64,000 bases of DNA from Paractinoplanes pyxinae. GTDB lineage: Bacteria; Actinomycetota; Actinomycetes; Mycobacteriales; Micromonosporaceae. This document shows positions 53,027-61,152 of this stretch, piece by piece. Where the stretch lies: positions 248,001 through 312,000 of the forward strand of contig NZ_JAPNTZ010000011.1 of the NCBI RefSeq assembly GCF_026626335.1, given 5' to 3'. The notes under the pieces were generated by a model. That model saw only the letters and a list, made by a program, of their open reading frames with translations, was not told the origin of the DNA and did not search any database. How positions within the stretch are numbered: the first letter of the stretch is position 1; each line of letters starts with the position of its first letter. The translations under genes were made by a program, and so were the position numbers.

Positions 53027-53030
<4 letters not shown>

Positions 53031-53218
53031 GGCCGCGCGCTCCTGCCCGCAGTTCTGCACGTTTGCTGCACGCTGTTGTCCGCCTCGCTCATAACCGCGC
53101 GTTCTTGGCCGTAGCCCGTACGCGAGTGCTGCGCGCTGTGGTTCGTCGCGCTCGTGACTGCGCGTTTCTGGCCGCAGTTTGTGCGCGCGTGCTGCACGTT
53201 GCTGTTCGCCTCGGTCAT
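53027..53218 (-). CDS. Candidate repeat-encoded small ORF B (63 aa)
   Basis: Three copies of a 21-codon unit (MTEANSNVQHARTNCGQKRAV, then diverged copies starting TSATNHS and MSEADNS). AAGGA lies 9 bases before its ATG at 53218. Its ATG overlaps the stop of small ORF A by ATGA, and its own TGA overlaps the aminotransferase ATG by ATGA, the coupling pattern used throughout this operon. Differences between units often keep similar residues. No known family; translation is unproved. Confidence 0.4.
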
Positions 53219-53340
53219 GAGCGCGCGTCCTTGATCCCCGTTGTGCGCGTTTTATGCGCGTTGTTGTCCGTCTCCGTCATGAACGCGCGTCCCCGGACAG
53301 CTGTGCGCATTCGTTGCGCGCTGTTGGTCGTGTCAGTCAT
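53031..53340 (-). repeat. Five-unit tandem array, about 62-bp period, between deacetylase and aminotransferase
   Basis: On the minus strand, units run 53340-53281 (60), 53280-53219 (62), 53218-53156 (63), 53155-53093 (63) and 53092-53031 (62). Each begins with an ATGAC-like start (one copy ACGAG) and ends with an A/G-rich core, then CGCGCG-like bases, 9 bases before the next start. The sixth boundary is the real aminotransferase ATG, and the first overlaps the deacetylase stop. ATGACGGAGACG of unit 2 is identical to the first 12 bases of the aminotransferase, so the array probably grew from that start region. Confidence 0.85.
53215..53340 (-). CDS. Candidate repeat-encoded small ORF A (41 aa)
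   Basis: Two repeat units read in frame (MTDTTNSAQRMRTAVRGRAF then MTETDNNAHKTRTTGIKDARS). Its ATG lies in the sequence ATGACTGA, overlapping the last 8 bases of the deacetylase gene; TAAGGA sits 9 bases upstream inside that gene. Its TGA overlaps the ATG of small ORF B by ATGA. Whether it is translated, or only keeps ribosomes moving through the gap, is unknown. Confidence 0.38.
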   Translation of the reverse strand: MTDTTNSAQRMRTAVRGRAFMTETDNNAHKTRTTGIKDARS

Positions 53341-54103
53341 GAACGCGCGTCCTTACCGCCCAGAGCGGCCAGGCCGGGTGCAGGCCCTGCCGGTTGATGG
53401 CCAGCGGGTTGTCGCCGGCGTGCATCGCCGGGCGCAAAGTGCTCGCGAAGCTGCGATAACCGGCGGCCTGGGCCATCTCGACGTCGCGCCGGCCGTAGTC
53501 GACGGCCGGATGCCCGTACGGGGCCGCGAAGTCACGCACCTCGACCCCGAGCTCGGCCTCGATCTCGTTCTTGGAATCGACCAGTTCGCGCCGGGCCTCG
53601 TCGTCGCTCTGATCGGCCAGGCGCCGATGAGTCACCGTGTGCGAGCCGAACGCGAAGCCGGCCGCGGCCATCGCCCGACAGTCGTCCCAGGTCAGGTTGT
53701 CCGGCCGCCCGATCAGATCGGTGGTCACGAAGAACATCGCCGGCACGCCCAGTTCGCGCAGCGTCGGCACGACCACATCACGCCAGCTGGCATGCCCGTC
53801 GTCGAACGAAAGACAAAAGACAGGACCGTGCAGCGGTTGCCGCCCGGCCAGGATGGCGAGCGCGTCGTCCCAGCCGACGAGCCGGCCGTGCCGGCGGAAC
53901 GTCAGCAGGTGGCGGCGCAAGTCGTTCGCGTACGCGGGAAGGACGTCGTGATAGAACGGGAAGAACAGTCCCGGCGTGCGCGGCAGCCGGCGGAAAACGC
54001 CCGTCGGCGCCAATATCCGGCCCTGCACGCGAGGCCGGGCGCGGAGCTTGCTGCGCAGCTCGAGCTCGTTCAGGCGCTTCCTGATCAGAGTCGGGGACTG
54101 CAT
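53333..54103 (-). CDS. Polysaccharide deacetylase (NodB/CE4 domain)
   Basis: A 256-residue CE4 enzyme. Motif 1 is SFDDGH (Asp101 and Asp102), motif 2 HTVTH (His155 and His159) for metal, and FAAPYGHPAVDYGRRDVEMAQAAGY is motif 3. No signal peptide is seen. It likely removes N-acetyl groups from the polymer or its precursor, exposing amines that the FemAB-like proteins could acylate. The ATG at 54103 follows GGAGGG at 6 bases. First gene of the reverse operon; its stop overlaps small ORF A. Confidence 0.9.
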   Translation of the reverse strand: MQSPTLIRKRLNELELRSKLRARPRVQGRILAPTGVFRRLPRTPGLFFPFYHDVLPAYANDLRRHLLTFRRHGRLVGWDDALAILAGRQPLHGPVFCLSFDDGHASWRDVVVPTLRELGVPAMFFVTTDLIGRPDNLTWDDCRAMAAAGFAFGSHTVTHRRLADQSDDEARRELVDSKNEIEAELGVEVRDFAAPYGHPAVDYGRRDVEMAQAAGYRSFASTLRPAMHAGDNPLAINRQGLHPAWPLWAVRTRVHD

Positions 54104-54227
54104 GGGCACCCTCCGTGTCGCGGTCCTGCAACGACCCTGACAAAACCGGGGCGGCCCACGTCAGTAGCAATTGTCATTAGGTACGCGAAACTTCTTCACA
54201 TCAATTTCGGGGCCCTTGCGGAATGCG

Positions 54228-54245
54228 TTACCGGCGGCGCATCAT
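54228..54245 (-). other. Candidate leader mini-ORF (MMRRR)
   Basis: ATG ATG CGC CGC CGG TAA follows a near-perfect Shine-Dalgarno AAGGAGG (54259-54253) with a 7-base spacer, 125 bases before the deacetylase ATG on the same strand. Such a strong ribosome binding site in front of a five-codon frame is unlikely to be idle; a leader peptide is possible. No attenuator was identified. Confidence 0.35.
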
Positions 54246-54282
54246 CGCCTTTCCTCCTTCACTCGCGGCGAGTTCCGCCGCC

Positions 54283-54302
54283 CCGGCCGGAGCTCCGGCC
54301 GG
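54283..54302. promoter_or_regulatory. 20-bp perfect palindrome between divergent exopolysaccharide genes
   Basis: CCGGCCGGAGCTCCGGCCGG is fully self-complementary. It lies in the gap between the deacetylase operon and the divergent FemAB-like gene, 35 bases before the latter's start. Could be an operator or a stable hairpin in the transcript. Confidence 0.4.
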
Positions 54303-54336
54303 CCGTTCCGCTGCCTGACGCAGGCGAGGGATGACG

Positions 54337-55347
54337 ATGCTGCGACTGCACCGCGTGGAGCCCACCGCCGAGCTCTGGGCCGAGCGCGCCACCTACGACG
54401 ATCGCCTGATCTTCCACACCGAACCGTGGCTGCGCTTCGTCGCCGAGGCCCAGCGAGCCGAGCCCGTTCTCGCCCGTGTGACCGACGGCGAGCGCACCGT
54501 CGGCCACTTCACCGGCCTGCTCACGAAACGCTTCGGCCTGCGCATTCTCGGCAGCCCGATGGCCGGCTGGACCACGTCGTACGTCGGTTTCACGCTCGAT
54601 CCGGCGGTGCCCCGCCGTGCCGCTTTGGAGGCGCTGATGCCGTTCGCCTTCAAGGATTTGGGCTGCGCCCACCTCGAGATCCGCGACCGCGGCCTGACCC
54701 CCGCCGACCTGGGCGGCCTGGGCCTGCGCTGGTCCGACGCCCCCACCGCCGTGATCGATCTGACCCCCGCCGAGGACGCGCTGTTCAATGGAATGGCCAG
54801 CGCCTGCCGCCGCAATATCCGAAAGGCGACAAAGACCGGAGTAACCATTGAGGAGGTTGTCGCCGACCCGACATTCGCCGCCGATTTCTACGACCAGTTA
54901 CGCGACGTTTTCGCCAAACAGAACCTGGTGCCAACCTATTCGATCGAGCGCGTCCGCACTTTGATCCGCCACCTCGAACCGGCCGGCCACCTGCTGCTGC
55001 TGAGAGCCCGCGACCCCGAGGGCCGCTGCATAGCGACAGCCGTCCTGCCTTGGTACCACCGCACGATGTATTTCTGGGGCGGCGCCAGCTACCGCGAACA
55101 CCAACATCACCGCCCCAACGAACTGCTCATCTGGTACGCCCTACGCTGGGCCAAATCCCACGGGGTAACCGAGTTCGACTTCGTAGGCGGCAACGCCTAC
55201 AAATCCAAATACGGCACCACCGAGGTCCCCGTCCCTTGGGCCCGCCGTTCCCGTTCCCCTCTGGTGGCCACCCTGCGAGACGCCGCCAAACAGACCTACA
55301 CCCTGAAGCAAAAAGCCACAGCCCGCCTGACAGGCGCACACTCCTAA
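54337..55347 (+). CDS. FemAB-like peptidyl/acyl transferase, copy 3
   Basis: A 336-residue protein of the FemAB-like (Acetyltransf_6) group, more distant from copies 1 and 2. It shows FHTEPWLRFVAEAQ, MAGWTTSYVGFTLDP, GMASACRRNIRKATKTGVTIEEV and LLIWYALRWAKSHGVTEFDFVGGNAYKSKYGT; the RRNIRKA and FDFVGGN elements are typical. The ATG at 54337 is preferred to that at 54331 because GAGGG (54326-54330) is at good distance from it. It is divergent from the reverse operon and may be expressed separately. Acyl donor unknown. Confidence 0.83.
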   Translation: MLRLHRVEPTAELWAERATYDDRLIFHTEPWLRFVAEAQRAEPVLARVTDGERTVGHFTGLLTKRFGLRILGSPMAGWTTSYVGFTLDPAVPRRAALEALMPFAFKDLGCAHLEIRDRGLTPADLGGLGLRWSDAPTAVIDLTPAEDALFNGMASACRRNIRKATKTGVTIEEVVADPTFAADFYDQLRDVFAKQNLVPTYSIERVRTLIRHLEPAGHLLLLRARDPEGRCIATAVLPWYHRTMYFWGGASYREHQHHRPNELLIWYALRWAKSHGVTEFDFVGGNAYKSKYGTTEVPVPWARRSRSPLVATLRDAAKQTYTLKQKATARLTGAHS

Positions 55348-56199
55348 CCCAAGCGCTCGCGCAGAACCGCTGCGTTACTTGGTTTGCGGCGACGCGATGA
55401 CCGCGCGCGAGTGGCCGAAGCTGCGCATTCGTGCAGGCCGGGAGTGTCGCCGGTGCCCGGTTGCTGCGCGGCGATGATATTTGGTGGGCGTGAGTGGCGG
55501 TGGGCTGCGTTTCTTGTGTACACGTGCGAGGGGCTCGGCGCTGCAGGCGAGAGCGAAGGCTGCGGGGCACGCGTTTGTTCAGCTGGTTCGGCGTGGGGAT
55601 CGTGGGCGGTCAACGCCGAAGTGTGTTGAGGGCTGGCGCGGGCAACGCCGAGGCGTGTTGAGGAGGACAACCGCTGGTGGCAGGCTGACCGAAGTCCACG
55701 GGCGTGACCGTGCAATTCGCCGCCGTGGTCGACGGAGGTGAGGCGACGCCGGCTGTTACAGCCGTCAGAGACGGCCAGCGCGACCGGCACGGTGCGAACG
55801 CGCGACCCACCACCCAGGTCCGCCCGGGTGAGAGAGCCGCCCAGCTTCGTCCACAGCGCGGCAGCCAGACCACGAACCCGCACGGGTCTACGCAGCGAAA
55901 CCATGCAATCAGAGAAGCGCCGACCACAACGCGACAGCAAGGTGAAGCCCGGCAAGGCCGGGCCCGAGGGTGAGCACGCAAGGCATGGTGACGGTTTTCA
56001 GCCTGGCGTGCTCACCCTCGGGCCCGGCCGTCCCAGCGTAAGAAAGCCCCGCCCACTCAGCCGCCAGGTCGGAGGAGGAGCGACCATCGTCGGGGTCTCG
56101 CATCCAGGCGACGGGACAGCGCCGGCACGCCAACGTCGCGATGCCGAGCAAGACTCGGGGCGGAGGCACAGAAAAGGCCCGCGTCTTTCTGCAGAATCT
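55348..56199. other. 850-base region without a convincing gene
   Basis: Open frames here (for example 55704-55973 on the plus strand) lack recognisable domains, good start sites and protein-like composition. The region holds two diverged 21-bp direct repeats at 55611-55631 and 55643-55663 (both starting CAACGCCGA and ending GTGTTGAGG) and a large perfect inverted repeat (55956-56029). It separates the exopolysaccharide locus from the maltodextrin locus and may be a remnant of rearrangement. Confidence 0.6.
55956..56029. repeat. Large hairpin: perfect 24-bp inverted repeat
   Basis: Arms 55956-55979 and 56006-56029 are exact reverse complements and G+C-rich. Inside them, AGGC (55981-55984) pairs with GCCT (56001-56004) after one mismatch, leaving a 16-base loop. 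In RNA this would be a rod of 28 pairs. No gene start or stop is nearby, so an ordinary terminator is not the obvious reading. Confidence 0.85.
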
Positions 56200-56211
56200 G
56201 CAAGAACTTGC
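56200..56211. promoter_or_regulatory. Candidate MalR operator at the 3' side of malR
   Basis: GCAAGAACTTGC has the same GCAAG-NN-CTTGC form as the site at 57331. It lies 11 bases beyond the malR stop. It could be a distant auxiliary operator for looping or chance. Confidence 0.45.
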
Positions 56212-56221
56212 GCGGCGAGGG

Positions 56222-57271
56222 TCAGGCGGCCGGGGTGTCGACCGGTCGGCCCTGCTGACGCGGTGCCTTGGCGGTCGAGTCGCGGACGACCAGCTCAGGC
56301 CGGAACAGGTACTCCGAGTGCGGCGCCCCATGCCCGTTGATCTCGTCCATCAGCGACCGAACCGCCGCCACCGCCATCGCCGTCACGGGCTGGCGCAGCG
56401 TGGTCAGCGGCGGATCCGTGAAGGCGATGAGCGGCGAATCGTCGAACCCGATCACCGACACGTCCCCCGGCACCGACAAGCCACGCCGGCGGACGGCTCG
56501 GATCGCGCCCAGCGCCATCAGGTCCGAGCCGCAGACCAGGGCCGTCGCGCCCATCGAGAGGAGGCGGTCGGCCGCCACCTCGCCTCCTTCGACACCGAAC
56601 AGCGTGAGCGACACGTAGTCGTCCAGGTGGGCGTCGCCGATGCCCAGCTCGCGCTTCATCGCTTGGCGGTAGCCGGCCAACTTGCGCTGCACCGCGATGA
56701 ACCGGTTGGGCCCCGAGATCATGCCGATGCGGCGGTGCCCCAGCGCCACCAGGTGCGTGACCGCCATGTCGCCGGCCAGGCGCTCGTCGCACGACACGAA
56801 CGGCGCCTCGATGCCCTCGGCGTAGCCGTTCATCAGCACTATCGGCAGTGGCCTGTCCAGCAGGCGCTGGTAGCGGGCGTGGTCGGCCGTCGTGTCGGCC
56901 GACAGGCCGGCCACGAAGATGATCCCCGAAACCTGCCTGTCCAGCAGCATCTCGACGTACTCGTCCTCGGTCACGCCGCCCGGCGACTGGGTGCACAGCA
57001 CCGGCGTGTAGCCCTGCTGGGCCAGCGTCGACTCGATCACCTGGGCGAAGGCCGGGAAGATCGGGTTGTCCAGTTCGGGCACGACCAGGCCGACCAGGCC
57101 GGCGCTGCGCTTGCGCAACCTTTCCGGCCGCTCGTAGCCCAGCACGTCGAGCGCCGTGAGCACCGCCTGGCGGGTCTCTTGGGACACCCCGGGGCGGTCG
57201 TTGATGACACGCGAGACCGTCGCCTCACTGACCTGGGCCTGACGGGCGATGTCGGCCATCCGTGCACGCAT
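56222..57271 (-). CDS. malR: LacI-family regulator of the maltodextrin genes (MalR-like)
   Basis: A 349-residue LacI-type repressor: HTH MADIARQAQVSEATVSRVINDRPGVSQETRQAVLTALDVLGYERP, then VGLVVPELDNPIFPAFAQVIES, VSGIIFVAG, HLVALGHRRIGMISGP and VSVIGFDDSPLIAFTDPPLTTLRQP. It is divergent from malEFG, with a GCAAG-TA-CTTGC palindrome in the shared gap. Homologues in Streptomyces (MalR) repress malEFG and respond to maltopentaose. The ATG at 57271 (MRARMADIA) matches the family start; the frame also runs upstream to 57334. The effector is inferred from neighbours. Confidence 0.88.
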   Translation of the reverse strand: MRARMADIARQAQVSEATVSRVINDRPGVSQETRQAVLTALDVLGYERPERLRKRSAGLVGLVVPELDNPIFPAFAQVIESTLAQQGYTPVLCTQSPGGVTEDEYVEMLLDRQVSGIIFVAGLSADTTADHARYQRLLDRPLPIVLMNGYAEGIEAPFVSCDERLAGDMAVTHLVALGHRRIGMISGPNRFIAVQRKLAGYRQAMKRELGIGDAHLDDYVSLTLFGVEGGEVAADRLLSMGATALVCGSDLMALGAIRAVRRRGLSVPGDVSVIGFDDSPLIAFTDPPLTTLRQPVTAMAVAAVRSLMDEINGHGAPHSEYLFRPELVVRDSTAKAPRQQGRPVDTPAA

Positions 57272-57311
57272 GCCGCCAACTCTAGTGGTGCGGCGTTTCG
57301 GAGGAGTTCCT

Positions 57312-57342
57312 GCAAGCTCTTCCATTAATTGCAAGTACTTGC
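57312..57342. promoter_or_regulatory. MalR operator region upstream of malE
   Basis: The perfect 12-bp palindrome GCAAGTACTTGC (57331-57342) is preceded by an imperfect copy GCAAGCTCTTCC (57312-57323), 19 bases away centre to centre. TAACGT (57343-57348) just after the palindrome could be the -10 of malE. This layout matches LacI-type repression of the malEFG genes. Confidence 0.7.
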
Positions 57343-57476
57343 TAACGTCCCCGCAACAAGCATGACACAGGTCGATGTCCCACGACCGCCCTCCACGCTG
57401 TGCTTATTCGCAGTTGACGATGCGACTTTCCGGCAATCTGTCCTGCCGCCACTGAAAGAACATGGAAGAAGACGAC

Positions 57477-58712
57477 ATGAACAAGACAGCCGCATCCCTG
57501 GCCGCTGCCCTGACATGCGCCTTGGCGCTCTCCGGCTGCGGGAGCAGCGACAGCCCGAGCGCCGGCGAGAAGGCCGAGCCTAAGACCAACGGTGAGCTGG
57601 TCATCTGGGCCGACGACAAGCGCTCGGCCGCCCTCAAGCCCTTCGCCGACAAGTTCGGCGCCGAGAACGGCGTCACCGTCAAGGTGCAGGCCATCAGCAA
57701 GGACCAGCAGACCACCTTCGTCACCGCGTCCCAGCAGGGCAGCGGCCCCGACGTGATGGTCGGCGCGCACGACTGGATCGGCAACCTCGTGCAGAACGGC
57801 GCCGTCGACCCCGTGCAGCTGTCGCCCGACCAGACGAATGGCCTCAACCCCAACGCGCTCAAGGCGGTCACCTTCAACGGCCAGACGTACGGGGTCCCGT
57901 ACGCGATGGAGAATCTGGCCCTCATCCGCAACACCGACCTCGCCCCGAAGGCCCCTGCCACCATCGAAGACTTGATCACCGAGGCCACCAAGGCGAAGAC
58001 CCCCGAGAAGCTCTGCCTGCAGGTCGGCCAGAACGGCGACGCCTACCACCTGTACCCGCTGTACTCGAGCGCCGGCGGCTACCTCTTCGGCACGAGCGCC
58101 AACGGTGACTACGACCCGAAGGACCTGGGCGTCGGCAAGCCCGGATCGGTCAAGGCGTTCCAGAAGATCGCCACGCTGGGCGAGAAGGGCGACAAGGCCC
58201 TGAAGCGCTCGATCACTCCGGAGAACTCGATCGCCACCTTCACCGCCAAGAAGTGCGCGTTCCTGGTCTCCGGCCCGTGGGCGATCACCGACGTCAAGAA
58301 GGCCAACATCAAGTACGACATCAGCCCCGTCCCCGGGTTCGCCGGTGGTCAGCCGGCACGCCCCTTCCTCGGCGTGCAGACGTTCTATGTCGCCTCGAAG
58401 GGCAAGAACAAGGCGCTGGCCCAGGAGTTCGTCACCAACTACGTGACCACGCCCGAACTGGCCGTCGCCCTGTACGAGGCCGAGCCGCGCCCGCCGGCCC
58501 TGACCGCCGCCTTCGACCAGGTGAAGGGCAAGGACGCCGACCTCGAGAAGTTCGTGACCGCGGGCAAGGACGGCCTGCCGCTGCCCGCCGTCCCCGAGAT
58601 GGCCGCGATCTGGGACCCGTTCGGCAAGGCCGAGGCCGCCATCGTCGGCGGTGCCGACCCGGTCAAGACGATCACGGCCGCCGGCAAGACGATCTCCGCC
58701 GCGATCAAGTAA
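57477..58712 (+). CDS. malE: Maltose/maltodextrin-binding lipoprotein
   Basis: A 411-residue ABC solute-binding protein. The N-terminal signal ends in a lipobox (LALSGCG), so it is anchored outside the membrane. ELVIWADDKRSAALKPFADKF, GPDVMVGAHDWIGNLVQNG, YGVPYAMENLALIRNTDL, FLVSGPWAITDVKKANIKYDISPVPGF and FLGVQTFYVASKGKNKALAQEFVTNYV match the MalE family. ATG at 57477 gives the signal peptide MNKTAASLAAALTCALALSGC. Its stop overlaps the malF ATG (TAATG). Confidence 0.95.
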   Translation: MNKTAASLAAALTCALALSGCGSSDSPSAGEKAEPKTNGELVIWADDKRSAALKPFADKFGAENGVTVKVQAISKDQQTTFVTASQQGSGPDVMVGAHDWIGNLVQNGAVDPVQLSPDQTNGLNPNALKAVTFNGQTYGVPYAMENLALIRNTDLAPKAPATIEDLITEATKAKTPEKLCLQVGQNGDAYHLYPLYSSAGGYLFGTSANGDYDPKDLGVGKPGSVKAFQKIATLGEKGDKALKRSITPENSIATFTAKKCAFLVSGPWAITDVKKANIKYDISPVPGFAGGQPARPFLGVQTFYVASKGKNKALAQEFVTNYVTTPELAVALYEAEPRPPALTAAFDQVKGKDADLEKFVTAGKDGLPLPAVPEMAAIWDPFGKAEAAIVGGADPVKTITAAGKTISAAIK

Positions 58713-60310
58713 TGACCGCCACGATGCTCGGCGGGCCTGCCACGCGGCAGGCCCGCCCGGCCCCGCCCGAGCCGGCGAAGTCGGTCGTCGGTCAGGTGGC
58801 GAAGGCCTTACTGCTGGGCCTGACCATCGCCATCGCGGTCTGGGCCGCCTTCCCCCTGATCGAAAACGAGATCTGGATCGGCCTGGCGATTCTCGTCGTC
58901 ACCACGGCCGCCCTGCTCTATCTCTATCTGACCCCGCGCCACGTCCCGCTCAAATACCTGGCCCCCGGCACGATCCTGCTCATTCTTTTCCAGGTGTTTC
59001 CCGTGCTTTACACGGCGAGCACGGCCTTCACCAACTTCGGCGACGGTCACCGCGGTAGCAAGCAGGAGGCCGTCGTGGCCATTCAGACTGCTTCGGTCAC
59101 GCAGGTCCCGGGTTCCCAGCAGTACGCGTTGACGGTGGCGACGACGGGCGATCCGGCCACCGGCCCGTTGGTCTTCCTGGTCACCGATCCGGCCACCCGC
59201 CAGGTCTCGGCCGGCAACGCCGACGGCCTGAAGGGCTTGCCCGCGGGCGAGGTCACTGTCGGCAGCACGGGCCGAATCACCGCCGCGAGCGGCTACACGA
59301 TTCTCAACGCCGGTCAGGCCAGCCGGCGCAGCGCCGAAATCACCGCGTTGGCCGTCCCCACGAAAGGCGGCGCGATCCGTTCGTCCGGGCTTTCCCGCGC
59401 GTACGAAGGAAAAGCCGGCCGGGCCTTCGACGAGCGCTGCGATTGCATCCGCGACACCACGACCGGCCAGACGTGGACAGCAAACGAGAAGGTGGGCGCC
59501 TTCGTGGCGGCCGACGGCGATCGGCTGGCTCAGGGCTGGAGGGTGAGCGTCGGCCTCAGCAACTTCACGCGTGTGCTCACCGATTCCGCCATTGCCACCC
59601 CTTTCCTTCGTACGTTGGTGTGGAACTTCGCCTTCGCGCTGGCCTCAACCGGCGGCACCTTCGTCCTCGGGCTGTTGCTCGCGATGGCGCTTCACTCGCC
59701 ACGTGTTCGCGGCCGCACCGCCTATCGTGTGCTGCTGGTCCTTCCGTACGCCATGCCGTCGTTCGCGATGCTGCTGGTGTGGCGGGACATGTTCAACACC
59801 GACTTCGGCCTCATCAACAACCTGTTCGGCAGCGACGTCGACTGGTTCGGCGGCAGCGCCTCGGCCCGTCTCGCCGTCATTCTCGTGCAGCTGTGGCTCG
59901 GCTATCCGTACATGTTCCTGGTGGCCACCGGCGCTCTGCAGGCCATCCCGCGCGAACTTTCCGAGGCGTCCCGGATCGACGGCGCGAGTGCGTGGGGCGG
60001 CTTCCGCCGGATCACCCTGCCGCTGCTCATGGTCGCGCTGACGCCGCTGCTCATCTCGTCGTTCGCGTTCAATTTCAACAACTTCAACGCGATCTATCTG
60101 ACCACCGAGGGCGCGCCCTTCCCGGCCGACAACCCGGCCAACGGCGCCACCGATCTGCTCATCACCTACACGTACCGGATCGCTTTCGGCGGCGGGGGAG
60201 CGCAGTACGGCTACGCGGCCGCCATCTCCATCTTCATCTTCCTGATCGTGGCGGTCGTATCCGCGATCAGTTTCCGGCGGACTCGTCATTTGGAGGAGGT
60301 GCACGCGTGA
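58712..60310 (+). CDS. malF: Maltodextrin ABC transporter permease MalF
   Basis: A 532-residue permease with an extended N terminus, two early helices (ALLLGLTIAIAVWAAFPLI and IWIGLAILVVTTAALLYLYL), and a large outside domain (about residues 115-290) with a Cys pair (ERCDCIRD), as in MalF. The C-terminal core has the ABC-coupling EAA loop EASRIDGASAWGGFRRITLPLL. GTILLILFQVFPVLYTASTAFTNF is the third helix. It overlaps malE by TAATG and malG by GTGA. Confidence 0.94.
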   Translation: MTATMLGGPATRQARPAPPEPAKSVVGQVAKALLLGLTIAIAVWAAFPLIENEIWIGLAILVVTTAALLYLYLTPRHVPLKYLAPGTILLILFQVFPVLYTASTAFTNFGDGHRGSKQEAVVAIQTASVTQVPGSQQYALTVATTGDPATGPLVFLVTDPATRQVSAGNADGLKGLPAGEVTVGSTGRITAASGYTILNAGQASRRSAEITALAVPTKGGAIRSSGLSRAYEGKAGRAFDERCDCIRDTTTGQTWTANEKVGAFVAADGDRLAQGWRVSVGLSNFTRVLTDSAIATPFLRTLVWNFAFALASTGGTFVLGLLLAMALHSPRVRGRTAYRVLLVLPYAMPSFAMLLVWRDMFNTDFGLINNLFGSDVDWFGGSASARLAVILVQLWLGYPYMFLVATGALQAIPRELSEASRIDGASAWGGFRRITLPLLMVALTPLLISSFAFNFNNFNAIYLTTEGAPFPADNPANGATDLLITYTYRIAFGGGGAQYGYAAAISIFIFLIVAVVSAISFRRTRHLEEVHA

Positions 60311-61152
60311 CCCGGTGGATTCAGCAGGTGGGGTGGCGGCATCTGGTGGGCGTGCTCGTACTGGCGTTCGCGATGGTGCCGATCGTGTTCGTCTTCTCGG
60401 CCGCGCTCAACCCGCTCGGCACTCTCTCATCGAGCGAGCTCGTGCCGACCGGCGCCTCGTTGGCCAACTTCACGAATCTGTTCGGGAACACGGCTTTCGG
60501 CCGCTGGTTCCTCAATTCGGTGGTGATCGCCTCGGTGTCGTCGATCGCCTCGGTCTTCATCTCGGCCCTGGCCGCGTACGCCTTCAGCCGCCGCCGTTTC
60601 CGCGGGCGCCGGGTCGGTCTGCTGTCGGTGCTGCTGATCCAGATGTTCCCGCAGTTCCTGGCGATCGTGGCCATCTTCCTGATTTTCTCGACGGTCACCG
60701 ATCTGTGGCCGGCCATCGGCTTCAACACGTCCTGGGGCCTGATCCTGCTGTACCTCGGCGGCGCGCTGGGCGTGAACACGTGGCTGATGAAGGGTTTCTT
60801 CGACACGCTGCCGCGTGAGCTCGACGAGTCGGCCACAGTGGACGGCGCTTCGCACGCTCAGGTGTTCTTCCGCATTCTGTTGCCTTTGGTGGCGCCGATT
60901 CTCGCGGTCACCGCCCTGCTCGCGTTCATCGGCACGATCAACGAATTCCTGATCGCCAACGTCTTTCTCACCGACGCCGGCTCGAAGACGCTGCCGGTCG
61001 GCCTGTACGGGTTGGTGGCCGGCGAGCGCAACGCCAACTTCGGCATGTTCTGCGCCGGCACGCTGCTCACCGCCATCCCCACGGTCCTGGTCTTCCAGCT
61101 GTTGCAGCGCTACATAACCGACGGGCTGACGGCGGGGGCGGTGAAGGGATGA
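60307..61152 (+). CDS. malG: Maltodextrin ABC transporter permease MalG
   Basis: A 281-residue permease with six helices starting HLVGVLVLAFAMVPIVFVFSAAL. The EAA loop is ELDESATVDGASHAQVFFRILLPLV. NEFLIANVFLTDAGSKTLPVGLYGLV is typical of MalG. The GTG start overlaps malF by GTGA, and its stop overlaps the GH13 gene by four bases. The ATPase is not in this operon and is probably the shared MsiK-type protein encoded elsewhere, as in Streptomyces. Confidence 0.94.
   Translation: MTRWIQQVGWRHLVGVLVLAFAMVPIVFVFSAALNPLGTLSSSELVPTGASLANFTNLFGNTAFGRWFLNSVVIASVSSIASVFISALAAYAFSRRRFRGRRVGLLSVLLIQMFPQFLAIVAIFLIFSTVTDLWPAIGFNTSWGLILLYLGGALGVNTWLMKGFFDTLPRELDESATVDGASHAQVFFRILLPLVAPILAVTALLAFIGTINEFLIANVFLTDAGSKTLPVGLYGLVAGERNANFGMFCAGTLLTAIPTVLVFQLLQRYITDGLTAGAVKG

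Noticed and set aside
53031..53340. CRISPR array
   Set aside because: Units are similar along their whole length, with no constant repeats separated by unique spacers, and no cas genes are present.
54104..54330. Cyclic-dinucleotide riboswitch before the exopolysaccharide operon
   Set aside because: I looked for GEMM and ydaO-type core motifs in both directions and found none by eye; only the palindrome and the mini-ORF stand out.
55704..55973. 90-codon open frame in the gene-free region
   Set aside because: No ribosome binding site, no domain, Arg/Gly-rich shadow-like composition, and it ends inside the hairpin arm.
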